A DNA stretch of 64,000 nucleotides from contig QANY01005060.1 of NCBI GenBank assembly GCA_003255025.1, forward strand, positions 62,001-126,000. Reading direction: 5' to 3'. This document shows positions 31,615-42,941 of the stretch, one piece after another (positions within the stretch are counted from its first letter, which is position 1; each line of letters opens with the position of its first letter). Under the pieces are notes generated by a model. That model searched no databases and was not told the origin of the DNA. It was given only the letters and a program-made list of their open reading frames with translations. This stretch comes from Datisca glomerata (taxonomy: Eukaryota > Streptophyta > Magnoliopsida > Cucurbitales > Datiscaceae). A program made the position numbers and the translations under genes.

Positions 31615-32225
31615 CCATGATGATGGACATCGAGAAAGAAGAAGAGGAACAAGAAGAGAGAAAAAATGAAAAAAGAAGATGAAGGAGAGGAAAAAAAGAG
31701 GAGGAAGAAGAGAAGAAAGTGGGAGAAAAAGAGGAAGACACAGAGGAAGAGGAGAAGAGAAAAAAGATGAAGAATAGGAGAAGAAAGAGGAGGAAGAAGA
31801 TAAGAAAGATGAAGAAGAAGAAAAAAAGATGAGGAGGAGAAGAAATAGGAAGAAGAAGAGGAAAAATGAAAGGATACAGATGAGAAGAAAGATGAAGAAA
31901 AAAAGGATGAAGAAAAAGAACTAAGAGAAAATGAGGATACAAAAAAGAAGAGAAGGAATAAGATAAAAGAGAAGAGAATGAAGAGAAAGAAGAAGAGAAG
32001 AGAGATGAGGGAGATGAAGAAAAAAATAAAGAAAAAGGAGGTAAAAGAAAATGATGAGAAAGAAGCAGTAGGAATAAAAGAGGAAAAATAGAAAAAAAAA
32101 ATAGAGGTAAAAAAGTAGAAGAAGAACAATAAGAAAAAAAGGAGGGAAGATGGTGAGGAAAATAAGAATACAAAAAGTGAAGAAGGAAATAAAAGAAGAA
32201 ATGAAAAAAGAAGAAGCCAAAGTTG
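31615..32225 (+). repeat. 600-bp polypurine (GAA/GGA) tract
   Basis: Almost pure A and G on the plus strand for about 600 bp, with only scattered pyrimidines. Read as protein it is a Glu/Lys/Arg-rich stretch with many stops, at the place where ULP1-type MULE proteins have charged linkers. Expansion of a GAA/GGA microsatellite from such a linker is my inference. Long purine tracts of this kind can form intramolecular triplex DNA when mirror symmetry is present. Confidence 0.8.
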
Positions 32226-32564
32226 CATCGATAATATCGGACTTGATGAGTTCAGTAAAGTCAACTGAGCAACCCAACCATGGAGAATAAGACGAGCTCG
32301 TCTGCCTTAGTGATCTTGGTAAGAGGAAGATCAAGAGATCTCTGATCCTTGAATCCCCCACTTGGGAAATGCAACAAAATGAAAAGAAAACACAGTGTGG
32401 AAAAAAATGGAGGAGGAAGTGGTGGAGAAACAAAATTCAAGCGTTTTACAACTTTTCTTGATGTATCTGTAGAGGATGAATTCTATTTTGATGCCTAGTT
32501 CTTCTCATCAAAGGCAAAGTAAGTTCTGAATTTGTTTGTTAAATTATTCTTCTAATACGCGATG

Positions 32565-32850
32565 ATTACATTGAAATCGTGTAGCAATTGTGTAGACCAC
32601 ACGGGCATCGTGTAGTCATCTTCTTTTTGAGTTTCTGTTTGTTGACGGTTACGTGATGGTTACACTGACATCGTGTAGCCATCATGTAGTCTACACCATG
32701 GTTACAGGACACGGTGTAGTCATCATCTAGTCATCTTGTATATGAGTTTATATTTGTTGAGGGTTACACGATGGTTACACTGACATCATGTAGTTATCGT
32801 GAAGTCTACATGATGGTTACACTGTCATCGTGTACTAGTCTTAACTCTTA
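32565..32850. repeat. CATCGTGTAG array 4
   Basis: Repeated ACACGATGGTTACACTGACAT words alternate with CATCGTGTAG and CATGTAGT. The array lies in a presumed intron between the charged linker and the protease exons. Confidence 0.85.
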
Positions 32851-33164
32851 TTTTTTATCTGTAATTACGTTGTATAGGAATAAGAAAATAAACGTCGGGT
32901 ACTACATCAATAACTTTTCCTAGTTCAAAACACTAGTATCCCCATCATATCAGTGGTTTGAGTCTCATGTCTCATGTAAGTAATTATATTTATAATCCCT
33001 TTGAATGTGGTATTTAAAATAAATATAAGTATCTTATGTAATCTTTTTTACATTGCAGTATATCGATGCATACTTGGAGCTAATGATGAGGGATTTGCGG
33101 GAATACAACCCGCATATCAGAGTTACCATTGGTGATTTGCATCTGAAAGTAAGTTAAAATGTTT

Positions 33165-33265
33165 TCTATAGTCTACACGAGGCCTTCATCGGCATTGTGT
33201 AGACTTCTTGTATTCTACACAAAGCCTTCATGGGCATCGTGTAGACTTCATGAAGTCTTATTGAT
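33165..33265. repeat. CATCGTGTAG array 5 in a protease intron
   Basis: About four motif copies (GTGTAGACTTC, CTACACGAGG, CTACACAAAG) lie between two protease exons, with coding sense resuming after them. Confidence 0.75.
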
Positions 33266-34129
33266 ATACAATGTTTCCTGTGACATTAGAGGGAAACTTG
33301 ATGGGCCATTTGGAGGAGTTTAAGGTTGATCCTGTTACCTGGGATGTTCACGTTGAGGATACTCTCCGGTTCCATATCATCAGCTTGTAAATAAACTTTG
33401 GAAGGGACTGGGAAGAGTCTGATAGGGTATGTCCAATAAGGTATAAACATTCTTTTTTTTTTTACTTATAAAAGCCAATATTTATTCTTAATATCAATTT
33501 GCATAGGTTATATTCCCCATGAATATGGGCAATAGTCATTGGCTTATTGTGGAGCTAGATTTCAATTGCCAGTGTGTTAATATTTATAATTCCTTGAACA
33601 GTGCTTATTAAAAGTCTAAGTATCCTCAACTAGTGAAGCCTTTTACGAAGATTGTCCCTCGTTGCTGCAAATCATGAATATTTATAAAAAAAATGTGGCT
33701 TCCCGAAAGATTGTGGGAATATAAGCCAATGCCATGTCCTTAACAATCGAATGTGCAAGCAAAAAATATATGTATATTTTAAAGTCCTCTATGTACTTAG
33801 AATTTCATACATATTATGTAATTGTGTTATTTGCATTTCATGTATTTTGTAGTGTTGACTGTAGGGTATTCACCCTAAAATTTGTTCAAGCCCTACAATA
33901 TGCAATGGATCTTCAAGAATAACACAAACGAGAATGCCAGAATTTCATAAATGTATTGCCATTGAGTTATTTGCACGGGAAAGTTGAACCATTATAAATT
34001 TTTATGTATAAATTGGATATGTATTTTTTATACTGATTTTTTGGTCTTTTTCCCATATAATTTTTAATGCCCAATTTTTTAAATGTTATTGAATGCTTGG
34101 TTTTACCGTTGAATGCTTGGTTAGGCTTC

Positions 34130-34395
34130 TTGAAGGCTACACGATGTCTACATGCTCATCGTGTAGACATCATGTAGGCTTTTTTATCACTATCCTGTAG
34201 ACTATATGATGGTTACACGGTCATCGTGTAGTGTACATAAAGACTTAATGAAGTCAGTACAGAATGGATTTACTACATAATTGGTACATGATTACAGTGT
34301 CCCTATCGTGTAGACTACACGATGGTTACACGAGGTCAGTTTACTCATAGTGTAGATTACATGATGACTTCACGACCATCGTGTAGGCTTCTTAG
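34130..34395. repeat. CATCGTGTAG array 6 between the convergent MULE genes
   Basis: Copies of CTACACGATG, CATCGTGTAG and GTTACACGG fill the space between the 3' ends of the protease and transposase genes. Confidence 0.85.
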
Positions 34396-34669
34396 AATTC
34401 ATGACCGTAATAAATAATAACCAAAATTCCTCTTTTATATTAATATTTAAAAAATTACAAGGGTCGAAATTTGTATTTTAAGTGGATTGGTCATTTCGTC
34501 GAGAGAGAGGAATTGAATTTCTACACGTTTATCGGTTGTGGCCAATTTGCCCACAAAGTCCACACATTTTTCTTACTACGTCCTTACCTCTAGATGGAAT
34601 TCTAACCATCCTAGGTCTTCCACTTTTCCGTCTCGTTATAGGTGACAATATCACATTTTCTTGAACCTC

Positions 34670-37506
34670 GTGGCTGATGACCTAATCCGATATATCTCTG
34701 ATAAGATGTTGTGTTTCTACATATGCATTAATTAAAGCCTCATTTTTATAGTGCGTCGAACACATACTATATGCAGAAATATTGTGTTGGCGACATGCAA
34801 CCAATGCATGCTTGCAAGGAATTTGATTAAGATCAAATTCTCGGCACGTACATGTTTTAAGATTCAAATTTACCACTACTTCCCTACCTCCACCCATGAC
34901 ATAAAACTCGTCGATGTTGGAAGGAAATAATGATAGTGTACGTGATGCAAGATGCTTCTTATTAAGTATTGTCTCAACCTAATGTGTCATATTTGAGGTG
35001 ACTTGACAGGCGGTGGATCTTCATTCATAGAACCATCGTTGTAACATGTCAGAGATATGTTCTACAAGGCTTGTAATGGGCAGCTTTCCAGCATCTTTTA
35101 AAATCTCATTCAAACATTCTGCTATATCTGTAGTCATTATGTTGTACCGCCTTCCATAAAAACACGAACGAGCCCACCTCTCGACTCCCTGCCCCCCGAC
35201 ACGTATTATGAGATATCTAGAAATGCGTATGTAAAATAGGTCATCAACCGATTGAATTTTGATCAATGGTATTCCTTTGCGGCTTTAAAAAGCAACGCTT
35301 GTGCATTTTCCTTTTTATAAATTGATTTGATATTTTGGCCCATGTGGAAGATGCAAGCTTCATGAAGTGCGTTGGGAAAGACAATTTGTACAATATTCAG
35401 TATACTTGTATGCATGTCAGATTTAAACACCAAGTTTGCCGGATCACCGATTACACCGTGAAGTTTATGGAAGAACCATTCCTATGAATCATTATTTTCT
35501 GAATCTGCAATGTCGAATGCAATGGGATATATTTGGTTGTTTCCATCCTTTGCTGTTGCGATAAATAAAACACCTTTGTATCTTGCTTTCAAGGTGTTTC
35601 CGTCAATAACAATGACAAGCCGTATACAACTGGAAAAACCATGAACAGAAGGTCCAAGAGCCATGAAAAAAATATTTAAAATGATCGTGCTCATCGGTCT
35701 CTATGTGTATTACTGTCCTTATAAAATATTTAATATTGATGTATTAAAATCAACAGAGTACATGGTCTACATGATGGGTAGACAAGGGTCGTGTTGCCAT
35801 CATATACATTACACGATGGCTACACGAAGTTAGTGTACCCATCGTGTAATGAAAGAAATACTAGATGAAGCCAGAACAAGATGTGTACACGAAGTCAGTG
35901 TACGTGTAGGGTACACGATAGCCACATGACCCTCGTGTACCCATCGTGTAGTAAACATAAATACTAGATATGAAGTTAGAATATGTGGATACACTACACG
36001 ATGATTACACGAAGTCAGTGTACCCATCGTGTAGTGTGCATAAATACTAGATGAAGTCAGAACATGATGTGTACACTGCACGATGGATACATGAAGTTAC
36101 TGTACCCATCGTGTAGGGTACACGATGGCTACACGGCCCTCGTGTAGTCTACAGAAATACTAGATGGAGTTAGAACATGATGAGTACAATACACGAGGTC
36201 AGTTTACCCATCGTGTAGACTACACGTTGGGTACACGATGTTCGCATACTCATCTAGTAACATACACGATGTTACAGTATGTTGGGAGCATCCTATAGTT
36301 GTCTTCAGGCCACCCTCGAACTAATTCCAAAGCATACTCACTAGCCCTCGATGCATTATAGTAACCTATGTTGACACCAAGATCAAGTCGAACATCTTGA
36401 ATTATGTCTTTTGGCCTATATACAAGTCCAACACCCATATATTTGGAACTTATAGTATGACCAATGAATGTGGATGTAGCCTGATGGTGTTCATATCTCA
36501 ATACTTCAAATGTGCATGTATGATTATTGATGAACTTTGTAACTTTGAAGTATGGACGATTTTTTAATTTCATGTCCTGTAACCTCCATGTGCATGTTTT
36601 CTCAACACATATAAGTACCAACAATGAAGGTGTTGACTTGAAGATTCGAAGCTCAATTTCTCCAGATGACCATCATATGACAAATCGTAATCAACTCAGC
36701 TTTATTACTAGACATTCATCCATATTTATTGTGTTTGATATAAGCTAATTCAAATCAGCTTATTGCTTACTGGACCCTAGACGTTGTTTATTCAAATCAG
36801 TCTGTTACTCACTAGACTCGGGACGTTGTTCATTCAAATCAGCTCGTGATAGCAAAGGACAAGCGGTCTCGGGTTCGGGACCAGCATTCAAGTCTGGAAT
36901 TATTGTATGGCCATCTCCACGGATGGCTTCATCATGGTCATCTATACAGTTAGCATGATCTTACGCCTCTTGATCAGACTCATCATCATCATCAACATCC
37001 TTATTCTCAAAATCATCATTATTGTCACCAAGGTCATGTCTGAAAAAAATCATCATAATGATAGTTCCTTTCAAAATGATAATCACTCTCAAAGTGATGA
37101 ATGCTTTCATGAAGATGTTGTTGTGATGTTGTGGTTTCAAGATCCCAACTTTGATATAATCCAATAGTTTTAGGTACCTGAGTTTTTTGAGACGTTGTGG
37201 TTTGTGGAACACAACTTTGAGGCGGAAATTTTTTTGGCTTCTACTTACGAATAGTGAGGTTCTAAGTTATTCTGATTCATTCTCTTTAATAAGGAACTGT
37301 AAATCTCTATCATTTAAGATTTCAGTGGGAGGGAAAAGGACATGGGTTCTACAAATAAATTTGATGGAGATATCATACTTTGAGGGGTCTATTCGGAGTT
37401 TTTCATGTAATATGCCCAATAGCTCGTGGTAAGTGCAGTTAGTTGATATCTCTAATAATTTGGTCTTCTCTCTATTAAAAAACCATGTTGAACCATTTTC
37501 ACCCAA
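34670..37506 (-). pseudogene. MuDR/MULE transposase, broken
   Basis: Minus-strand fragments in order. 37506-37267: N-terminal PB1-like module (TCTYHELLGILHEKL-type wording, LLEIST). 36624-36250: MuDR N-terminal domain (CVEKTCTWRLQDMKL, HTCTFEV). 35694-35482 and on to about 35290: DDE core (FMALGPSVHGF, VIVIDGNTLK, YKGVLFIATAKD, QIYPIAFDIADSE, then WFFHKLHGVIGDP). 35266-35021: continuation (ARSCFYGRRYNIMTT, IAECLNEILKDA, HISDMLQRWFYE). 34897-34682: SWIM zinc finger with CTCREFDLNQIPCKH, that is CxCx(n)CxH. Such proteins cut and paste the element by binding its ends. Stops and frameshifts separate the fragments, and array 7 splits the N-terminal half from the core, perhaps as an intron. Inactive as it stands. 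Confidence 0.85.
35755..36275. repeat. CATCGTGTAG array 7 inside the transposase gene
   Basis: Long array of CCATCGTGTAG, CTACACGATGG and TACACGAAGTCAGTGTACC words, with a higher-order unit of roughly 120 bp that also carries AAATACTAGAT and GAAGTCAGAACA. It lies between the N-terminal and DDE parts of the transposase. Confidence 0.85.
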
Positions 37507-37604
37507 TCTTCATCATGGATTATAAAAATTCTTATTTCAGACATATATGTATGTACATTCATGAAGGAAGCAGTAGAAGAAGACTGCAGAATGAAATTGA
37601 ATAT

Positions 37605-38225
37605 TACATGATGATCTTGTAATCATGGTGTAGTGTACACGAGACCTACACGATTATTGTGTAATCATCGTGCAGTGTACACGATGAATACATGATCATT
37701 GTGTAGAAATTATATAGTGTACACGAGGACTACATGACCATCGTGTACACTATCGTGTACCGTGTAGTATACAAGATGACAACAGGTTGATCGTGTAGTC
37801 CTCGGTACACTACACGATCATCATGTAGTGCTCGTGTACACTACACGATGCTCTTGTAGTGAACTGCATGGGTGCTAAATGATAATCGTGTACTGTACAC
37901 GATGACTACACGAACATCTTATAGTGCCATCGTGTAGTATACACGAGGACTACACGATTATCCTGTGGTCACCCTGTACAGTGCATGATGACACTACACA
38001 ATGATCATGTAGTCCTCTTGTAGTGTACAAGATGCTACACGATGCTATTGTAGTGCATCATGAACTACACGAGAAGTTACAGATACATTACAAGATGATC
38101 GTGTAGTGTACACGAGGTCTACACAAGGATTGTGTACAGTGTGTGAAGCGTATACAATGGCTACACGAGGATTGTGTAGTACACTACCCGATCATCTTGT
38201 AGCCATTATGTACACTACATTAACT
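37605..38225. repeat. CATCGTGTAG array 8 upstream of the transposase
   Basis: The densest array: alternating GTGTACACGATGA, CTACACGA and TCGTGTAGT words over about 600 bp, 5' of the transposase start. By position it should lie in the promoter or leader of that gene. Confidence 0.88.
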
Positions 38226-38760
38226 TCAATCAACATCATGAATGTTGTGTTCGAACAAAAAAAGATGAAGATGAAGAACATGATGAAACCCATGAAACTT
38301 CAAACTTTAAAAAAAATACAAAACTCATACTTGCAAGGCTTCCTTGAAGATGAAGTAGATTTCCTTAAAGATGAAGAAGATGATGAAAGCAAACTTATTT
38401 TGCAGAAGGAAGAAGAAGAAGAAATGACGAATAAGAAGGAGGAGAAATGAAAAATGTAGCGGGAGAAATGAAAAATGAAGGAGGAGAAATGAGGGTAATG
38501 GAGGTAGGTAGGGAGGTAGAGTGTTGAGTGAGAATTGACTTTGGCATTTGATTGACACTGTGTAAGAATGGCATTGGGGAAAATTGGAAAAAGTGAAAGG
38601 AGGTGGGCCTGGAGTTAAAGAATGCACAAATAATTGAATGGGATATAATTCTGCAAAATGGTTTTCCATGGGGTAGAGTCTTGCAAAAAACCTAAATCAA
38701 AATGTTGTTTCTAATTATTTCTTGGTGCATAATGTGAACAAAAAAATGTTTTAGATATAT
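38226..38760. other. Right part of the MULE, GA-rich
   Basis: Purine-rich sequence with repeated GGAGAAATGAAAAATG near 38440-38480. A plus-strand Lys/Glu-rich open stretch (38106-38450) is probably low-complexity chance. The right end of the element should lie here, but I see no inverted partner of the left side. Confidence 0.4.
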
Positions 38761-38919
38761 ATTCACCTCGGGCCAGGGGTTTTTATTGACTTGATGCGGT
38801 TTTAAAAAGTATTTATTAACATGAGTCTGTTTTAAATAATTTTAAAAAATGATATAGTTTTGGTCACGTCGAAATCAATTTACATTTTACCACGTAGGCT
38901 GCCATGACAGCGGTGTTGT

Positions 38920-39045
38920 GTTAGGAGCTCTATAACAACTCGGCTCTTGAGAATGCGATGTCATTGTGCATTAAACTCACCTCTTAAAAAGGCGAGTACC
39001 TTGATATGCACGAAACTCACCTATATAAGAGGCGAGTTCCGCTTT
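38920..39045. repeat. Imperfect palindromes next to the PMD 3' end
   Basis: Two imperfect hairpin-forming units, AACTCACCTCTTAAAAAGGC plus GAGT (about 38974-38997) and ACTCACCT-ATATAA-GAGGCGAGT (about 39015-39039). Similar AGG/CCT palindromes lie at the other end of the split PMD gene. Confidence 0.5.
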
Positions 39046-39304
39046 CATTCCTTCCTTTTCCCCAACAAAATCTTAATTTCCCCTATGTAATACCTGCAAG
39101 TTCAAACCACAGATACACATATTCTAGCAGCCAAAACAATTCATTCTACTATCTATCTTTTAAACAAATTCATCAACATCTTAACAACTTTAAAATAACT
39201 AAGAAACCAGTATCTTAACAATCCTAACAAAAGAGTTCAGATAGGATAACACTAAGTTATACATAGACATAACATACGTAAAATGTAAAGTGAATAATGA
39301 AAAA

Positions 39305-40437
39305 CTAATCATTATGTCCCACAAGGTGGTGCTCTTCTTGTTCTTCTCGGACATCTTGCATACATTTGCAATTGAGTGGATTCTTGTTATGGATCCTCAG
39401 GAGCCATATCACCACCTTCTTCATTGTACATAATTGGATATCATCAGAGATACGGACATGTCGTCCATTACTTACTCGTGATGTCCATTGTCTTCTATGT
39501 CTTTGAGGTTGATGTGTAGGTTCAGAAGTAGTAGCAACTTGTGTCACAGACTCATCTCAGAATGTTCTGAAGACCGGTGATGTATATGGCTCATACGCAG
39601 GCATGTTGTCTGCATCATTTACAATTCGGCTATGGCGTTGTGATGAACCATGTGTCCTACGAGGCGTACTCAATGGGTGATAAACCTCATGCACTTGTTC
39701 CATTGCTTGAATTATTGTTCGACAAGCATCACATATACACAGAATTTCCTATTATGGCTCGTGCTCAAGTCCTTGATATGGTGTATGGTGTCCTTCTGCA
39801 TTAAACAACAACAAATATACTTTAAAGTATAAGCACATACAATAAATATTGATAAATTTATATAAGTACCATGAACTTGTGGAAGGCTCCGTGTCGACTT
39901 ATGTATCAACGTGTGATACTTCGATACCAATTGAAGTAAGAGTCATCATCTTCCGCTAGGGATAGTGCATGGTCAAGAATGTTATCTCTACGTGCATCCC
40001 ATTTCTCAATGTATTGATAATGTTCGAGGCGCCAATCAAGTTCATGTCTGCCCCTTAAATCAATGGAATGCAAGTCTGGTTTAGTATCACATGGTTCTGG
40101 CACAATTTGAGTCATGCCGAATTGTCGCATCATGCGGTCAGGTCTATGCCATTCCATAATATGAAAGCAAATCAATGAGGAGATAGTTTTCCAAATGTCA
40201 TGGTTGTTAATGCAATAAGTTGGAAGGCTAGAGATGACATTCAAGTAAGTTTGCCATATAACCTATAAAAATGATGTTAAAAATAGTTATACAATAATCC
40301 AATATTACATGATGTCAATCTAAGATATATCGTGGTTATACAATGTTACCATGTTTGGGGTCTCACAATCTAACATGAATCGGTATTGCATTAAAACATG
40401 TGTGGGTCTCTCCATGACAAAAATGAATCTTTCCACC
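39305..40437 (-). pseudogene. Plant mobile domain (PMD) gene, C-terminal half
   Basis: PMD proteins (MAIN/MAIL family and their transposon relatives) are a plant-specific family linked to silencing and spread by transposons. Minus strand: VLMQYRFMLDCETP (about 40400-40350), then after an intron with acceptor near 40265 VIWQTYLNVISSLPTYC, DIWKTISSLICFHIMEWHRPD, RMMRQFGMTQ, LDWRLEHYQYIEKWDARRD (40244-39906). The diverged tail carries RRTHGSSQRHSR and HRRQWTSRVSNGRHVR (about 39690-39305). The EWHRPDR..RQFG core is diagnostic. The upstream half is absent here and is found at 60057-60690. The Ogre element joins at 40438. Confidence 0.8.
40433..40437. other. Target-site duplication of the Ogre element, left copy
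   Basis: CCACC directly before the TGTAG start of the left LTR; the same five bases follow the right LTR at 53817-53821. A 5-bp duplication is standard for Gypsy integrases. Confidence 0.9.
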
Positions 40438-42307
40438 TGTAGATACCGTATTTTATCCGGTCTAATACATTAAATATACATACTTTGTATTTTGGCTCAT
40501 ATAATAATCCAAGACTATATGTATAATTTGAAAACTAATCCAATACTAAAATAAGAAAAGTGGCCCAAAGACTAAAAAGTAAAAATTAAAAAAAAAACTA
40601 AAAGTAAAAAAGGTAAACCCTAATTTTGTCTATAAATAGGAATGATGTCTTCACTTGAGGAGGGTCTCTTTGGAGTGGAGAAAAGGAAGTCATATTTTTA
40701 GAGTGAGAGAGGGGTCGGAGTGAGAAAAGAGGTGATTTTAGAGAGAAGAAGAGGTTCTACACTTATATTATTTTCATCTTATTCCATCCTTTTTCTTAAG
40801 GTAGTTTAAAAGTTTTGTACATTTGCTCATAACATATTTTGTTCATCTCTCTTTTTCATATTCATGTAGTTGATATCTTTTGTATTTTTTTTCTTTTCAC
40901 ACATAAGTTGATTGTTCATTTTTTATCATGTCTCCTACTTTAAATCTTAACCCTTTAATTTCATGCATTGATGATTTTTTTACAAGTTGGATAATGAGAT
41001 GTCTTTGTCATCAACTCAATTAATGAGGATGATGATAAAGCTTTTGAGGGGTGAAAAAATTAACCCAATGTGAATCAACCCTTTAATGGGTTGAAAGTGT
41101 ACATTTGATGCAAAGATCCCCTAGGATAATTTCTCACACATAACAATGCATAAATAGAGATAAACCTCTATACAAGATTATGCAAATATCTAAGTTTTGA
41201 AATTTTCAATTTCCTACAAGTTTTTTTTCTTTTTAAATATTATGTTCATCATTTTTGTGATATTTGTTTGAACTAATTATCATCCATGATCATCCCCTTT
41301 GCTATTTGATTAGCAATGACTAATGAGGGAATGAAGGAAAAATGATAATTAGTAGACTAGATAGTCAAAATAAAAATGGACATATTTATGTAAAAAAATC
41401 TATTATTTTTCGTCACTTTCTTTCAATTTTTTTATCATTTATTTATTTATTTATTATTATTATTAATATTACTATTATCATTATATCATAATATATTATA
41501 TTAAAAAAAATTATATCCGTTGCATTGCAATAGAGGAGACTTTCCTCTGTTGCACACAGCTGCAACAAAGGAAAGTCTTCCTCTGTTGCAGCTGNCCTAT
41601 AACTATATCTCTATTCTTTTACTTCCCTTTTGCTGTAATTATTAACATTTATTTTCTTTACATGTCAATTTATTTAGCATTCTTATATCGTCATGCTTAT
41701 AATGTGATTCTTGCATTATTCCCTCATTATTAGAGTCAATGTTCATGTATGTGTGGATTTTAATTTTTACAATTAGATTTAAATTTTTTTACTTCCATTG
41801 TTTAATTTTCACTAAACAAAAGTCGACGATGGACTTTGAGATTTTCGGGATACCAAACTTCTCGAACTACTGAGGTGAAGAGTTATTCTTGGGATACCGA
41901 GAATAACTCTAATAATGCTTTGATTTAAAAAGATATAAGAATACAAAAAAATAATTTTTCAATGATCTTTGAACCACCCATTAAAAGTAATTTATTTTGT
42001 TCATTTTTATGATACAAAATGTATCAAATGGGACATTCAAAAATAAATCTCTTTAACATTTGCCTTAAAATAATAGCATTTGATTAAATTTGGTAACTAT
42101 TTTATAATGGGTGTTGTGGGGTGCTAATACCTTCCCCACACACAAACGACTTCCGAACCAACTTTGAGTTTTCGTAGACCAAAATTTTCATATTAAAATT
42201 GAGTGACCAATCACACCCTAAAATGATTGGTGGCGACTTCAAATTTCTTTTTTCCTTAAAAAATGATTTTATTAATCGTCGCTCCGCGTCACGCGCACGT
42301 TGCGACA
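40438..42307 (+). repeat. 5' LTR of the Ogre element (1870 bp, contains an N)
   Basis: Starts TGTAGATACC and ends TTGCGACA. TATAAATA at 40631-40638 is the likely promoter. It aligns with the 3' LTR at a few percent divergence by eye. At 41595 a single N stands where the 3' LTR has 184 bp (52911-53094), so this LTR is probably collapsed in the assembly. Confidence 0.93.
41526..41590. repeat. Long hairpin in the 5' LTR
   Basis: Arms 41526-41554 (TGCAATAGAGGAGACTTTCC onward) and 41561-41590 (TGCAACAAAGGAAAGTCTTC onward) are near-perfect reverse complements with a 6-base loop. The 3' LTR has the same structure at about 52840-52907. The assembly N follows five bases after the hairpin. Confidence 0.85.
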
Positions 42308-42310
42308 GCT

Positions 42311-42327
42311 TGGCGACTCCACTGGGG
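42311..42327 (+). other. Primer binding site of the Ogre element
   Basis: TGGCGACTCCACTGGGG lies three bases after the 5' LTR. It starts with TGG, the complement of the tRNA CCA end, and resembles the tRNA-Arg-type sites of Tat/Ogre elements. Confidence 0.8.
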
Positions 42328-42941
42328 AAGTAATCGGTCTAACTATTTTTAGATCGATAGAGAGTCAAGCTAAAAATTTATCACATGTTGTCCTTCTTGC
42401 ATGACTCTTTGTTTGTTTATTTGATTCATTGTTTTTCTTTTTCATGCTTATAGTTGTACAAAGCTTATTTTTAGATGTATGTTTGTTTGCATAATTCCTA
42501 ATATTCACACACATATACTAGCCCCTCACCTGGGCTTTCCCATTAGGATTAGAGAGAATGAGTAGTGGAATGCCTTCGTGGAATTGAGGTTCCCGTGCAG
42601 GCTCATGAAAGTTCTCACTCAGGTCGACCCTTTCGGGATACCGTTTGGGGGGCCCCTGTTACTCTATTCAGATAACAGTGTGGATAATCTAAGAGCCTAT
42701 TAAGAGATTTTTAGAGCCCAACCACACATGTATTATGTTTTTAGAGCCCACATCATGACCCACGTTAGATTTCTGCTGAAATCATGATTAATTTTGTGCA
42801 TGTATATATGTCTTGTGTCACTTAAACATGTCTTTCCTTCATTGTTTTGCTTCTAACTTCATCTTTCTGTTTTGCATAAATGCATCATGCTGCGTAATGG
42901 GATTGTAAAGAAGTATTCAATTCATTCATATTTTAGAGACC

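Larger units (their letters stand above)
29343..33922 (+). pseudogene. DUF1985 plus ULP1-like cysteine protease gene of the MULE, broken
   Basis: ULP1 proteases cleave SUMO from proteins. N-terminal part, 29414-29919 with one frameshift near 29640: DUF1985-like, with LPDLYFPKGKG and WGELSFSKIIKSF. A second module follows at 29929-30306 (TDLVTNF, AVVEMGF, LLDIKCHKL). The middle is a Lys/Glu-rich region with many stops (31620-32220). The protease part is spread over short exons: 33061-33150 (YIDAYLELMMRDLREYNPH), about 33298-33430 (VEDTLRF, INFGRDW), 33505-33690 (MNMGNSHWLIVELDF, YNSL) and 33852-33922 (VDCRVFTLKF). The catalytic His-Trp and Cys are present. The Asp of the usual YDSL is Asn, and the Gly after Asp-Cys is Arg, so activity is unlikely. 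It has several stops and frameshifts. Confidence 0.7.
28450..38700. mobile_element. Decayed Mutator-like element with DUF1985/ULP1 and transposase genes
   Basis: Two convergent gene remnants form the element: a DUF1985 plus ULP1-protease gene on the plus strand (29343-33922) and a MuDR-type transposase on the minus strand (37506-34682). ULP1-like genes riding in Mutator-like elements are known (Kaonashi-type elements of Arabidopsis and rice, CUMULE of melon). The noncoding parts share one palindromic motif family (see the arrays). I could not find matching terminal inverted repeats by eye, so the limits are approximate: left between the RsmI gene and 28850, right between 38225 and 38760. Lack of long inverted ends would fit VANDAL-type elements. 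All genes are broken. Confidence 0.75.

Noticed and set aside
31596..32433. Long minus-strand Phe/Ser/Leu-rich open frames resembling membrane proteins
   Set aside because: They are the complement of the polypurine tract; two frames are open at once with the same low-complexity composition.
28848..38225. A CRISPR array, because of repeated short palindromes
   Set aside because: Motif spacing is irregular and copies are degenerate, in both orientations, in a plant nuclear transposon with no cas genes.
28450..38760. Terminal inverted repeats of the MULE
   Set aside because: I compared both edges by eye and found no convincing inverted match; a computed search may still find diverged ends.
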